Shown one piece after another: positions 33,361-43,085 of a DNA stretch of 52,504 nucleotides (positions are counted from its first letter, which is position 1; every line of letters starts with the position of its first letter). The stretch is taken from assembly GCA_016219285.1 (NCBI GenBank), contig JACRNJ010000002.1:1-52504 (forward strand), in the 5' to 3' direction. This DNA comes from Deltaproteobacteria bacterium (lineage in GTDB: Bacteria; Desulfobacterota; GWC2-55-46; UBA9637). The notes beneath the pieces were generated by a model. It was not told where the DNA came from. It saw only the letters and a program-made list of their open reading frames with translations, and searched no databases. The position numbers were made by a program, and so were the translations under genes.

Positions 33361-35958
33361 TTATCTTTGATTATAAATAATCTGCCATACAGGAATCTTC
33401 ATAGCGCCGCCATACTGGATAAGCCACTCAGCAGCTCTTTCCACCTCCTTTATAGCTTTATCTTTTTCTTCGCCTTTTAAATCTTTTCCGATATTTCTAA
33501 CCAGATTATATTTAAACTTTGCATGCCATTTCAGGCATTCCATTTCTTCCATATCAACCCCTTCTTTTATTTTTAAAAGCTCTTTTTCCTGCTTTGCCAT
33601 ATTAGAGAAGGTATTTAATCTGAACAGCATAGCATTGTTGATATATTTTTTATCCAGCCAATCAGAAATAGTCTTTTTAATTTCGTCCAGCTTTTTAAAA
33701 TCATGCCATTTTACCTGCTCATCAAAAAGAGTTATTGAATTCCTCTCATTCCTTTTTGATTTCTTTAGTGCGTCTTCTGCTCTTTCAGAAATGGAGGGAA
33801 CAGGTTCACCTGGCTTATTGATACTTATTCCAGCAGAGATGGTTATCTGGCTGTTGCCGCAGACATAATCAGCAAATGAATTATTCAGAAATATAGCAAA
33901 ATCAATAATCCTGTTCCATGGACCAATCAGGAAAAGGTCATCACCTCCTGCAAAAACTGTATATATATTTCTGAATTCATCCGTCTTGCTTAATAAGTGT
34001 GGTAGATATATAGAAAAATAGTTATTCATCTGCCTGCTCAATGTAGCAAGTCTTGAAAGGCTTTGTCTCCTTAGCCCACAGGCAAAGATAAGTCCAAGAT
34101 TATCCACATCAGCCTTTAGTATGCCTAATGCCTCAATACCTGTAAATTTATCCCGCTTATCAGATGGATTTAAAGCCCACTTGGCAATATGGTGAAATGT
34201 TTCAGGTAACCCCTCTTTTATCATGTCAAATAATTCATTCTTCGTCTTTTCGGATTTGTTGCCATGAAGGAGGCGGTTAATTACTTCCTCTGTTTCGTAA
34301 TCTTTCGAATACTTGGGGACATAGCCATTTATAAATTTTGCTGTTACATCCTTTGCAATGGATATGTCCCAGTATTTAAGCAACGTTCCTGCATTAGCAA
34401 GTTCACCCAATTTACCGGTTACATCAAGAGAAACATGGTATTCCGAAAATATTGGTTCACAAAGTTTCTCGCCTTTAATATCTGCATCCACAGTCGTAAT
34501 CGCAATCCTTTGAGCCTTTACTAAATTTGCACCTATATAAATATGATCCCTGCATATCTTGCAGGCGGATTTTTCATCTCCAAGTAAACTATCATTTTCC
34601 ATATCAGGGTCAGATGGTCTCTTGCCGCAGAATGGGCATAATTTTTTATTCAATTCATTATTGAACTGGTCAAGATAACCAGCAATTTCACCACCATGTT
34701 TTTCAAGGGCAATCTTGTTATATTTCTTCTTTTCAGATTCCTTGGCCAATTTATCCCAGAGGCTATCAAATCTTTTTGATACAAAGTCATCATAGGAGGC
34801 TTCTATAAATGATATGCCGATAGAAGATTCGCCATAATACATTCTTATGAGCCAGTCATTGATTCTTTCCTCAACTTTTCTAATCTTATCCTTTGTTTCC
34901 TCTGTATTTGGGGCGATAATAGTAAACTTCCCTGCTGCATTCAGGATAATAGAAGCGGTGCTCAATCCTATTTCCCCGCAGAGCATATCTCCAGCAAGTT
35001 CAGAGATGAGGGATACTGCAAAAGACCTTCCCCTTAATAGTTTAGCGGATGCCTTGTTAGTGCTGCCGCCCTCCGAGAAGATGAAATTCTGAATACTGTA
35101 AAAATCACCTGTAACAATCAAGAATTTCTTATCATCATAGTCCTTGATTTTTTCTATCTCCATATTGCCATTTTGCTGGTGATATAGATAAATGGCAGAT
35201 GCCAAAGCAGATGTTGTTTTTGAGTGGTCATAAAGAGAAACATCAGGCACAACCTTGCCTACAGTGGCAGCAGGAATATGAGAGGCAAATATCATAAACA
35301 GACTGTCAAAATGCTCAAACCATAGGTGGATATTTTGTTTGTGAGCAAGCTTTTCTAAAGAGACTACAAAATTAAAGAATAAGCTACTATATTCCTTTGA
35401 AGCCTCCTCACTATTCAGCAATTTGTATTCTTCTTTATCTACTGGAAATATATTTTCTGGTGAGAGTTCCTTTAAGGGGTATCTGAATCTATAAGACTCA
35501 AGTTTATCCTCTTTCCATTTCCCATCTGTGGCGATTCCTTCAAACATAGTAAGCAATCGAGTTTTCTTATAGTCTTTAAAAGCTATACCCTCCTTGTTGT
35601 AATCCTCAAATTCCTCCCTGTCAAAACCACTGCTTACCCTGTCTGCCATGGCAATAACCCACTGCATTGGAGTTTCGGGCTTATGATGACCGGCAGCAAG
35701 GTTCATAAATGAATCACCAAGTCCCCACTCTCCTTTGTTGAATTGCCTTGGTAAGAGTTTCTCTATGTGGTCTATAAATGCAGCAGTATATACAGCATGT
35801 TGATGTGTATGTCTATTTTGTTCTTTTATGTATGGCTGGTAAAGGTCTGCGTTGTTGTTTAGAAATTCTTGACTTACATTAAATCCAGCCCGCTCTGCGA
35901 ATTTCCCAATATCATGGAGATATGCAGCTATGGCTATTTTATATACTGTATCGTCCAT
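33361..35958 (-). CDS. cas10: Cas10 (Csm1) with HD nuclease and cyclase domains
   Basis: 865 residues. HD motif at the N-terminus (AAYLHDIGKFAERAG, His15-Asp16), a zinc ribbon in the middle (CPFCGKRP...CKIC), and the cyclase signature GGDD at about 671-674 (VFAGGDDLFLIG). Both ssDNA cleavage and cyclic oligoadenylate synthesis should be possible. The three downstream cOA-binding genes fit this. A broken copy of a Cas10 N-terminus lies directly upstream. Confidence 0.95.
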   Translation of the reverse strand: MDDTVYKIAIAAYLHDIGKFAERAGFNVSQEFLNNNADLYQPYIKEQNRHTHQHAVYTAAFIDHIEKLLPRQFNKGEWGLGDSFMNLAAGHHKPETPMQWVIAMADRVSSGFDREEFEDYNKEGIAFKDYKKTRLLTMFEGIATDGKWKEDKLESYRFRYPLKELSPENIFPVDKEEYKLLNSEEASKEYSSLFFNFVVSLEKLAHKQNIHLWFEHFDSLFMIFASHIPAATVGKVVPDVSLYDHSKTTSALASAIYLYHQQNGNMEIEKIKDYDDKKFLIVTGDFYSIQNFIFSEGGSTNKASAKLLRGRSFAVSLISELAGDMLCGEIGLSTASIILNAAGKFTIIAPNTEETKDKIRKVEERINDWLIRMYYGESSIGISFIEASYDDFVSKRFDSLWDKLAKESEKKKYNKIALEKHGGEIAGYLDQFNNELNKKLCPFCGKRPSDPDMENDSLLGDEKSACKICRDHIYIGANLVKAQRIAITTVDADIKGEKLCEPIFSEYHVSLDVTGKLGELANAGTLLKYWDISIAKDVTAKFINGYVPKYSKDYETEEVINRLLHGNKSEKTKNELFDMIKEGLPETFHHIAKWALNPSDKRDKFTGIEALGILKADVDNLGLIFACGLRRQSLSRLATLSRQMNNYFSIYLPHLLSKTDEFRNIYTVFAGGDDLFLIGPWNRIIDFAIFLNNSFADYVCGNSQITISAGISINKPGEPVPSISERAEDALKKSKRNERNSITLFDEQVKWHDFKKLDEIKKTISDWLDKKYINNAMLFRLNTFSNMAKQEKELLKIKEGVDMEEMECLKWHAKFKYNLVRNIGKDLKGEEKDKAIKEVERAAEWLIQYGGAMKIPVWQIIYNQR

Positions 35959-36055
35959 AATTATTTCTTACCCCCCTGTTCATAAACTTCCCTACATCAT
36001 GCAGCAGTGCCCCTAATATTACGGTCTGGTATTCTTTTTTCTGTTTTTCATCCAT
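35939..36055 (-). pseudogene. Truncated Cas10 N-terminal fragment
   Basis: A 38-codon frame from ATG 36055 encodes an HD-type start (LLHDVGKFMNRG), very like the first 30 residues of Cas10, then runs out of frame into the intact cas10 and stops at 35941-35939. GGAGG lies about 13 bases before the ATG. It is most simply the remnant of another cas10 removed by a deletion that fused its start to the present gene. Confidence 0.6.
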
Positions 36056-36060
36056 TGTAT

Positions 36061-36213
36061 TTACCCATCCTCCATCTTCCGCCTTATTATGAGTTCAACA
36101 AACGGCATGAACTCGGACATCTCGCCATCAGGAAGACTGCGGGACACTCCACGTATTTTTTTAAAACCATTTGTTTCAATAGATATAGTTTTATGCTTAA
36201 AACAACCGCCCAT
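36061..36213 (-). CDS. Small ORF (50 residues) upstream of the cas10 remnant
   Basis: ATG 36213 to TAA 36063-36061. The C-terminal half reads SRSLPDGEMSEFMPFVELIIRRK, faintly like the NMEEFMPLIRLGE segment of the Cas6 here, so it may be the end of a lost cas gene. It stops five bases before the remnant's ATG, as in an operon. No family recognised. Confidence 0.35.
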   Translation of the reverse strand: MGGCFKHKTISIETNGFKKIRGVSRSLPDGEMSEFMPFVELIIRRKMEDG

Positions 36214-36265
36214 TAGGCAATTTTATATGCCCATTACTGCAAATTGTCAAGATGTTAACTGTACC

Positions 36266-36298
36266 GTAAAATAGCGATTAAAAACCTCGCTATTTTAC
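36266..36298. repeat. 11-bp perfect inverted repeat in the gap before the ANTAR gene
   Basis: GTAAAATAGCG and CGCTATTTTAC surround an 11-base loop. The gap 36214-36603 otherwise holds short repeats (CTTGCCCTTGAC words at 36340-36400), no ORF I would defend, and the sigma-54 promoter at its right end. Confidence 0.5.
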
Positions 36299-36568
36299 AA
36301 ACCTGCGACCTGTCTGCGTGCTACGTACAGGCAGGCAACTTGCCCTTGACAGGTGAAACGTCTGTCAAGGACTTGCCCTTGACTAAACTAAAGTTTTGTC
36401 AAGGGCTTGCAGGTTTCCCCAAAAATCAATTTTTGGGTTTCAACTATTAATTCCGGCCATGAGGCGGAGGGAGAATCTGCCCATTTTTTACACACACCTG
36501 CCGAATATAAAATCACCAAATGTCGCTTCCCCTTTGAGATTTCACGACAAAACAGTCATCTGATAACT

Positions 36569-36584
36569 TGGCACTATAATTGCT
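36569..36584 (+). promoter_or_regulatory. Sigma-54 promoter of the ANTAR regulator gene
   Basis: TGGCAC-N5-TTGCT matches the sigma-54 -24/-12 consensus fully. The expected start of transcription is about 36595, only some ten bases before the ATG (36604), so the mRNA would be nearly leaderless. Nitrogen (NtrC-type) control is inferred. Confidence 0.75.
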
Positions 36585-36603
36585 ATTGTAGTATTATAAT
36601 TAT

Positions 36604-37185
36604 ATGTCAAAGAGAAAAATAGTAATCATAGATGATAACACTGACCAGAGATTTATTTTAAAAGGGCTTTTAACTGACAGCGGCTGCGAAGTTCTCGGGG
36701 AAGGCAAGAGCGGCCTTGAGGCAGTGGAACTTATGCAGAAACTGTCGCCTGATGCTATACTGATGGATGTTAAATTGCCGGGCATGGACGGCATTGAGGC
36801 TGTGCTGGCAATAAATAAATTGAAGCCCGCTCCTGTAATTCTTTTAACAGCCAAGAAAGATGAAGAGACTATAAGGAGGGCTGCAGAGGCCGGCGTTATG
36901 GCGTATCTTGTAAAGCCGATAAGGGAGGAAGAACTGCTGCCCACTATTGAACTTGCGATATCAAGGTTTAAAGAATTTCAGGCAGTAAGAAAAGAGAATA
37001 TAGATTTGAGGGAGACAATAGCGGCCCGAAAGATAATAGAAAAGTCAAAAGGTCTTCTTATGGAGAAGGAAGGACTGTCGGAAAGAGAGGCGTTCTCCCG
37101 TATTCAAAAGTTAAGTATGGATAAGAGGATGTCTATGAGAGAAATTGCAGAGATACTTATTACAGCGCTGGAAGGGAGAAGGTAA
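36604..37185 (+). CDS. Response regulator with ANTAR RNA-binding output domain (GnfR-like)
   Basis: 193 residues: receiver domain (Asp10-Asp11, phospho-acceptor Asp55, Thr82, Lys104) joined by a coiled coil to an ANTAR domain (about 134-190) with ARKIIEKSKGLLMEKEGLSEREAFSRIQKLSMDKRMSMREIAE. ANTAR proteins bind paired hairpins in nascent RNA and prevent termination. In Geobacter, GnfR of this type controls nitrogen fixation and ammonium genes. Five matching leaders occur downstream in this window. No cognate kinase is present here. No ribosome site is visible at ATG 36604. Confidence 0.9.
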   Translation: MSKRKIVIIDDNTDQRFILKGLLTDSGCEVLGEGKSGLEAVELMQKLSPDAILMDVKLPGMDGIEAVLAINKLKPAPVILLTAKKDEETIRRAAEAGVMAYLVKPIREEELLPTIELAISRFKEFQAVRKENIDLRETIAARKIIEKSKGLLMEKEGLSEREAFSRIQKLSMDKRMSMREIAEILITALEGRR

Positions 37186-37904
37186 TGTCAAGGGTTCTTG
37201 TGCTTCAGCATGTGAAAAGCGAGGGGTTGGGGATAATAAGCAAGTCGCTAAAACAAAAAAAGGTTGGAGCGAATTTCATAAAGATATTTAATGGGGAAAG
37301 AATACCGAGAGGCATCAATGGCTATGACGGCCTTGTTGTCCTTGGCGGGCCTATGGGTGTGTATGAGGAAGAAATATATCCGTTTATAAAAGATGAAATT
37401 ACACTTATAAAAAATGCGCTTAAAAATAATGTGCCGGTGCTTGGCATATGCCTTGGCGCGCAGTTTTTGGCAAAGGCCGCAGGGGCGGATGTTTATAAGG
37501 GAAAGAAAAAGGAGATTGGCTGGTATACGGTGGAATTGACTGACGATGGAAAGAGCGATGGGTTGTTTATCGGACTGCCTGATGAGTTTACTGTATTCCA
37601 GTGGCACGGGGATACATGGGGACAGATTTCAAATCTGTCCCCGGCAAAATGTCTTGCGTCTTCGGAATTATTTCCGCATCAGATAATAAAGGTTGGCAAA
37701 AATGCATACGGCCTGCAGTTTCACCTTGAGGTAACAGAAGAGATGATAAAAGAATGGATAGATGTAAATGATAAGGAGATGGCTTCGGTAAAGGCATATA
37801 TAAATCCAAAAAAGATTTTGAAAGATACATCAAGGAATATCAAAACCATTCATATATACGGCGAGGCGGTATTTTCAAGATTTCTAAATCTGGTTTATAA
37901 ATAG
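37185..37904 (+). CDS. Class I glutamine amidotransferase (GMP synthase GATase-like)
   Basis: 239 residues with the catalytic triad: Cys89 in GICLGAQ, His179 and Glu181 in GLQFHLEV. Stand-alone proteins of this type hydrolyse glutamine or gamma-glutamyl compounds; the substrate is unknown. Its ATG overlaps the ANTAR gene stop (TAATG), so the two are co-translated, which suggests a role in sensing or using glutamine. A 25-base palindrome (37618-37642) inserts residues (GQIS) into the loop after HGDT. Confidence 0.82.
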   Translation: MSRVLVLQHVKSEGLGIISKSLKQKKVGANFIKIFNGERIPRGINGYDGLVVLGGPMGVYEEEIYPFIKDEITLIKNALKNNVPVLGICLGAQFLAKAAGADVYKGKKKEIGWYTVELTDDGKSDGLFIGLPDEFTVFQWHGDTWGQISNLSPAKCLASSELFPHQIIKVGKNAYGLQFHLEVTEEMIKEWIDVNDKEMASVKAYINPKKILKDTSRNIKTIHIYGEAVFSRFLNLVYK

Positions 37905-37941
37905 GCATGGGTGATTAGAATTTGAGCAAATTCAGAAGGTT

Positions 37942-38019
37942 GTAGTTGCCCAATCTGGGCACCCATTGCAGCGCAATGGGTCGGGCGGATTTAAAGATGC
38001 CGATAAATCGGCAAACTAC
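37942..38019. repeat. GTAG...CTAC palindromic repeat, copy 2
   Basis: It begins GTAGTTGCCC and ends with the hairpin GCCGATAAATCGGC followed by AAACTAC. It is the inverted relative of the 170-245 element and lies just upstream of a sigma-54 promoter. Confidence 0.65.
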
Positions 38020-38055
38020 AAGGCTTTAGCCTTGAAAATACCGATTTTTAGGTTT

Positions 38056-38071
38056 TGGCATTAGAGTTGCA
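38056..38071 (+). promoter_or_regulatory. Sigma-54 promoter of the outer-membrane protein/glnK/amt operon
   Basis: TGGCAT-N5-TTGCA fits the -24/-12 consensus, with one deviation in the -24 box. Transcription would start near 38083, about 15 bases before hairpin P1 of the ANTAR leader. Confidence 0.72.
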
Positions 38072-38097
38072 ATACACAAACATAATACACAAACATA

Positions 38098-38182
38098 AGG
38101 ATACAAAGGCGTATCCTGCGCAGCTTGAATTGAGCAAGGCAAAGGCGCCTTCTTCCTAAAGGGAGAGGCGTCTTTTAATTTT
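38098..38182 (+). ncRNA. ANTAR-target leader L1
   Basis: P1: AGGATAC / GTATCCT (38098-38117) with hexaloop AAAGGC. P2: AAGGC / GCCTT (38136-38151) with hexaloop AAAGGC. Both loops have A1 and G4. The 3' part of P2 (GGCGCCT) can instead pair with AGGCGTC (38166-38172), followed by TTTT, as a terminator. P2 and terminator are mutually exclusive, which is the known ANTAR design. Confidence 0.82.
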
Positions 38183-38228
38183 CCCTGATAAACGGGGTTT
38201 TCAAAAATACACAAAAGGAGGAAAGGAA

Positions 38229-39417
<1,189 letters not shown>

Positions 39418-39418
<1 letters not shown>

Positions 39419-39502
39419 ACAGTTATCAGTTGTCAGTGAACAGTTATCAGTAAAAACAAAAACTGAAACTGATAACCGGTAACTGATAACTGATAACTGA
39501 AT
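39418..39502. repeat. Heptamer-type tandem repeat between glnK and amt
   Basis: Variants of CAGTTAT and CTGATAA repeat about ten times. The ribosome site of amt follows directly. Confidence 0.75.
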
Positions 39503-39517
39503 AAAGGAGGGACAACG

Positions 39518-40798
39518 ATGTCCACGAAGATTATTTCAGCAATGATGCTGATGGGAAGCGTATTACTGCCGGTAACGGCGATGGCAGAGGATACAGCGCC
39601 GGTAATAAATGCAGGCGATACAGCATGGATGCTTATTTCAACAGCTTTAGTAATGCTTATGACGCCAGGGCTGGCGATATTTTATGCCGGCATGGCCAGA
39701 AAGAAAAATGTTTTAGGGACGATTATGCATAGTTTTTTTATACTGTGTCTTATAAGCGTGCAATGGGTGTTATGGGGGTACAGCCTGGCTTTTGGCCCTG
39801 ATATCGGAGGGGTGATAGGCGGAATAAAGTATTTGGGGTTAAACGACGTTGGCCAGGAGCCGAATGGCACTATACCCCATCTTGTATTTATGATGTTTCA
39901 AGGTATGTTTGCGGTAATAACGGTAGCGCTTATTACAGGGGCCGTTGCAGAAAGGATAAAATTTTCTGCAGTTGTTTTATTCAGCATACTCTGGGCGACT
40001 TTTGTATATGCCCCGCTGTGCCACTGGGTATGGGGCGGAGGATGGATGCAAAAAATTGGCGTGCTTGATTTTGCCGGAGGTCTTGTGGTGCACATAAGTG
40101 CAGGCGTATCAGCCCTTGTGGCAGCAATTGTTATAGGCAAAAGAAGGGGCTATCCAAAGGAATATATGCCGCCGCATAACCTTAGTCTCACAGTTATTGG
40201 CATGGGGCTTTTATGGTTTGGCTGGTTTGGATTTAATGCAGGAAGCGCATTGGCAGCAAACGGCATTGCAGCAAATGCCTTTGTAACAACAAATACTGCA
40301 GCGGCAATGGCTGCTATTACGTGGGTATTTATAGAGTGGATGCACAGGGGAAAGCCTACAACTCTTGGCGCTATATCAGGCGCTGTGGCAGGGCTTGGCA
40401 CCATAACTCCAGCCTCTGGTTTTGTGGGCACTGCTTCCTCTCTTATTATAGGTTTGGCTGCAGGGGCGCTCTGCTACTGGGCTGTAAGCGTTCTCAAGCC
40501 AAAACTGGGCTATGATGATTCGCTGGATGTTTTTGGCATACACGGCGTAGGAGGCACATTGGGGACAATATCAGCAGGGCTTTTTGCATCGGTAGGCGCA
40601 ACAGGATTATTTTTTGGAAATCCGGCACAGCTTATAAAACAGCTTATAGGGGTCGCGGTAACAGTTGCACTCGCCGGTTTTGGAACATATATCATTTTAA
40701 AGGTAGTTGACGCGGTAGCAGGACTGCGTGTGTCTCAGGATGAGGAAGTGGAAGGACTTGATTTGTCGCAGCACGGTGAGAGCGGATATATTTTGTAA
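39518..40798 (+). CDS. amt: Ammonium transporter, first copy
   Basis: 426 residues with a cleavable-looking N-terminal signal (VLLPVTAMAED) as in many bacterial Amt proteins, then eleven hydrophobic helices. Typical segments are [46 protein letters not shown] and FGIHGVGGTLGTI with the pore His residues. It imports ammonium under control of GlnK. It is closely similar to the second copy at 41009. Confidence 0.95.
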   Translation: MSTKIISAMMLMGSVLLPVTAMAEDTAPVINAGDTAWMLISTALVMLMTPGLAIFYAGMARKKNVLGTIMHSFFILCLISVQWVLWGYSLAFGPDIGGVIGGIKYLGLNDVGQEPNGTIPHLVFMMFQGMFAVITVALITGAVAERIKFSAVVLFSILWATFVYAPLCHWVWGGGWMQKIGVLDFAGGLVVHISAGVSALVAAIVIGKRRGYPKEYMPPHNLSLTVIGMGLLWFGWFGFNAGSALAANGIAANAFVTTNTAAAMAAITWVFIEWMHRGKPTTLGAISGAVAGLGTITPASGFVGTASSLIIGLAAGALCYWAVSVLKPKLGYDDSLDVFGIHGVGGTLGTISAGLFASVGATGLFFGNPAQLIKQLIGVAVTVALAGFGTYIILKVVDAVAGLRVSQDEEVEGLDLSQHGESGYIL

Positions 40799-40844
40799 AA
40801 CAGGCATTAGGCGATAGGCAATAGGCTATAGGAAAAGAACAAGA

Positions 40845-40980
40845 CTGATACGGTGCTGTATCAGGAATAATTTATCAAGGCAAAGGCGCCTTCGTTTTAG
40901 ATGTAGTTGCCCATTTATGGGCGTATTTAAAAATGCCGATAAATCGGCAGACTACATTCAAGACAGAGGGCGTTTTTATT
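40845..40980 (+). ncRNA. ANTAR-target leader L2, with a repeat in the terminator loop
   Basis: P1: CTGATAC / GTATCAG (40845-40864), hexaloop GGTGCT (G1, G4). P2: AAGGC / GCCTT (40877-40892), hexaloop AAAGGC. Terminator arm CGCCTTC (40887-40893) pairs with GAGGGCG (40966-40972), then T5. Between the arms lies a 53-base GTAG...CTAC palindromic element, so the terminator loop is unusually long. Confidence 0.78.
40903..40955. repeat. GTAG...CTAC palindromic repeat, copy 3, inside leader L2
   Basis: GTAGTTGCCCATTTATGGGC at one end and GCCGATAAATCGGCAGACTAC (split here: GCCGATAAATCGGC + AGACTAC) at the other. It is a short relative of copies 1 and 2. Confidence 0.65.
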
Positions 40981-41008
40981 TTTAAATCAAATAAGGAGGT
41001 AGAGTGAA

Positions 41009-42382
41009 ATGTTTAAAAAAATAGGAATAGCAATAATGCTTCTGGCATATCTCATTATGCCGATGGCGGTTATGGCAGAAGAGGCTGCGGCCCCTGCAAG
41101 CCAGCCTGTTGCAGAGGCTCAGGCAGCTCAGCCGCCGGCAGCTCCGGCGCCGCCAAAGATTGATACAGGCGATACGGCATGGGTTCTGATTTCAACAGCG
41201 CTTGTTATGCTTATGACGCCGGGCCTTGCCCTTTTCTACGGCGGCATGGTGCGAAAGAAAAATGTGCTCGGCACCATCATGCACAGTTTTATCATAGTTG
41301 CAATTATCAGCATCCAGTGGGTTTTGTGGGGCTACACCCTCGCATTCGGGCCTGATAAGGGCGGAATTATCGGCGGACTCGAGTGGCTGGGGTTAAATGG
41401 CGTGGGCCTCGACCCCAATCCCGATTATGCGGCAACCATTCCGCATCAGGCATTTATGATATTTCAGATGATGTTTGCAGTGATTACCCCTGCGCTTATA
41501 ACAGGCGCATTTGCAGAGAGAATGAAGTTTTCAACATTCTTTGTTTTTACCATACTATGGGCAACACTTGTATATGATCCGGTCTGCCACTGGGTGTGGG
41601 CTGTGGGCGGATGGATTAGAAATATCGGCGCATTAGACTTTGCAGGCGGCACAGTAGTTCATATATCATCAGGTGTGTCTGCCCTTGCTGCTGCACTTCT
41701 TATCGGAAAACGAAAAGGTTATATGACAGAGATTATGGCGCCGCATAACCTCCCCATGACGGTTCTCGGTGCAGGGCTGCTCTGGTTTGGCTGGTTTGGA
41801 TTTAACGCAGGGAGTGCTGTTGCATCAGGCGGTCTTGCGACAAGCGCCTTTGTTGTGACCAACACAGCAGCAGCAGCGGCAGCGCTGGCATGGATATTTG
41901 CAGAGTGGATACAGAGGGGCAAGCCCACTGTGCTTGGCGCTGCGTCAGGCGCAGTTGCAGGACTTGTGGCGATTACCCCCGCATCAGGCTTTGTCGGGCC
42001 TATGTCGTCCATTATAATTGGTCTTGGCGCAGGGGTTTTGTGTTACATGGCCGTAAGCCTTGTAAAACCCCTTCTTGGCTATGATGATTCTTTAGACGCC
42101 TTTGGTGTCCATGGCGTAGGCGGCACATGGGGCGCAATCGCAACAGGTCTTTTTGCGACAACAGCAATAAACTCAGCAGGCGCTGACGGCCTGTTCTTTG
42201 GAAACGCTGCATTATTAGGCAAACAGTTTATTGCGGTACTTGTAACAATGGTATATGCATTTGTTGTTACCTTTGTGCTTCTGAAAGTTCTTGACTGGAC
42301 AATGGGGCTCAGGGCATCGGAAGAGGAAGAGATCATGGGTCTTGACCTTACACAACATGGAGAGAGCGGGTATAGTTCATAA
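41009..42382 (+). CDS. amt: Ammonium transporter, second copy
   Basis: 457 residues, with an Ala/Pro-rich linker (about 25-50) between signal peptide and membrane domain. The core ([39 protein letters not shown]) and the C-terminus ([14 protein letters not shown]) match the first copy closely. It has its own ANTAR leader (L2) and a strong AAGGAGG site. Two paralogues with the same regulator may differ in affinity, or one may act as a sensor. Confidence 0.94.
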   Translation: MFKKIGIAIMLLAYLIMPMAVMAEEAAAPASQPVAEAQAAQPPAAPAPPKIDTGDTAWVLISTALVMLMTPGLALFYGGMVRKKNVLGTIMHSFIIVAIISIQWVLWGYTLAFGPDKGGIIGGLEWLGLNGVGLDPNPDYAATIPHQAFMIFQMMFAVITPALITGAFAERMKFSTFFVFTILWATLVYDPVCHWVWAVGGWIRNIGALDFAGGTVVHISSGVSALAAALLIGKRKGYMTEIMAPHNLPMTVLGAGLLWFGWFGFNAGSAVASGGLATSAFVVTNTAAAAAALAWIFAEWIQRGKPTVLGAASGAVAGLVAITPASGFVGPMSSIIIGLGAGVLCYMAVSLVKPLLGYDDSLDAFGVHGVGGTWGAIATGLFATTAINSAGADGLFFGNAALLGKQFIAVLVTMVYAFVVTFVLLKVLDWTMGLRASEEEEIMGLDLTQHGESGYSS

Positions 42383-42390
42383 AATTGATT

Positions 42391-42455
42391 TGGGAATTAC
42401 GATTTACGAATTACGATTTAAAATCTAAAATCGTAAATCTAAAATCTAAAATATA
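42391..42455. repeat. Heptamer-type tandem repeat before leader L3
   Basis: Variants of ACGATTT and AAATCTA repeat in both orientations, ending just before hairpin P1 of leader L3. Matching blocks are at 51914-51980 and within the polyferredoxin gene. Confidence 0.72.
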
Positions 42456-42461
42456 AACACT

Positions 42462-42531
42462 GATACACCGTAGTATCTTTATATAATAGGCAAAGACGCC
42501 TTGGGGTTACAAAACCCAAGGCGTTTTTGTT
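42462..42531 (+). ncRNA. ANTAR-target leader L3
   Basis: P1: GATAC / GTATC (42462-42477), hexaloop ACCGTA. P2: AGGC / GCCT (42488-42501), hexaloop AAAGAC. Both loops have A1 and G4. A strong competing terminator is formed by ACGCCTTGGG and CCCAAGGCGT, then T5 (42496-42531). It ends 15 bases before the Rieske gene, whose GGAGGTGG lies right after the T run. No sigma-54 site is seen upstream, so it probably acts on read-through from amt. Confidence 0.85.
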
Positions 42532-42546
42532 TGGAGGTGGTGATAA

Positions 42547-42993
42547 ATGGGCGTTATCAACGACAATATATCCAGACGAAAGTTTTTAAGCAGCAGCTTT
42601 ATGGCCTTGGGCCTTGGATTTGGCCTCGGCATGTTTGGGTTGAGATTTCTTCAATTTTTAAGCCCAAAGACGAAAACAGACAGATTTGAGGAGATACTGG
42701 TCGGCTCCATAAGCGATATATCAGACAGCGATGCAACGGTTATGGAGATTGCAGGAAGCAAGATAGTCCTTTTAAAAACAGATACAGGCCTTGTTGCTTT
42801 TTCAAGGAAATGTACGGATTTAGGCTGTCTTGTCAGTTGGGATAAGGCAAAGGAGCAGTTTATCTGCCCCTGCCATCAGGGCATATATGACAGAAACGGC
42901 AAAAACATCGCAGGCCCTCCGCCTCGGCCGTTAGACAGGTTTCAGGTGGTTCAAAAAGGGGAGAATGTTTATGTGAAGGTGAAAACCGCATAA
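42547..42993 (+). CDS. Rieske [2Fe-2S] protein
   Basis: 148 residues, TAT-type signal anchor (SRRKFLSSSFMALGLGFGLG), then a Rieske domain with CTDLGC and CPCHQG ligand boxes (about 90-115). It forms a bc-type complex with the cytochrome b gene downstream. First gene of the L3-controlled operon. Confidence 0.9.
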   Translation: MGVINDNISRRKFLSSSFMALGLGFGLGMFGLRFLQFLSPKTKTDRFEEILVGSISDISDSDATVMEIAGSKIVLLKTDTGLVAFSRKCTDLGCLVSWDKAKEQFICPCHQGIYDRNGKNIAGPPPRPLDRFQVVQKGENVYVKVKTA

Positions 42994-43002
42994 TAAAAAA
43001 AG

Positions 43003-43072
43003 CGTCAAAGTGTCATCATATCAAAGTATCAAAGCATAAAAAAACTATGACACTCTGATACTCTGACACTTT
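43003..43072. repeat. Heptamer-type tandem repeat between Rieske and cytochrome b genes
   Basis: Variants of GTCAAAGT, ATCAAAG and its complement (CTGATAC, CTGACAC) repeat across the gap. Confidence 0.7.
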
Positions 43073-43085
43073 AGGGGGTAATTCT

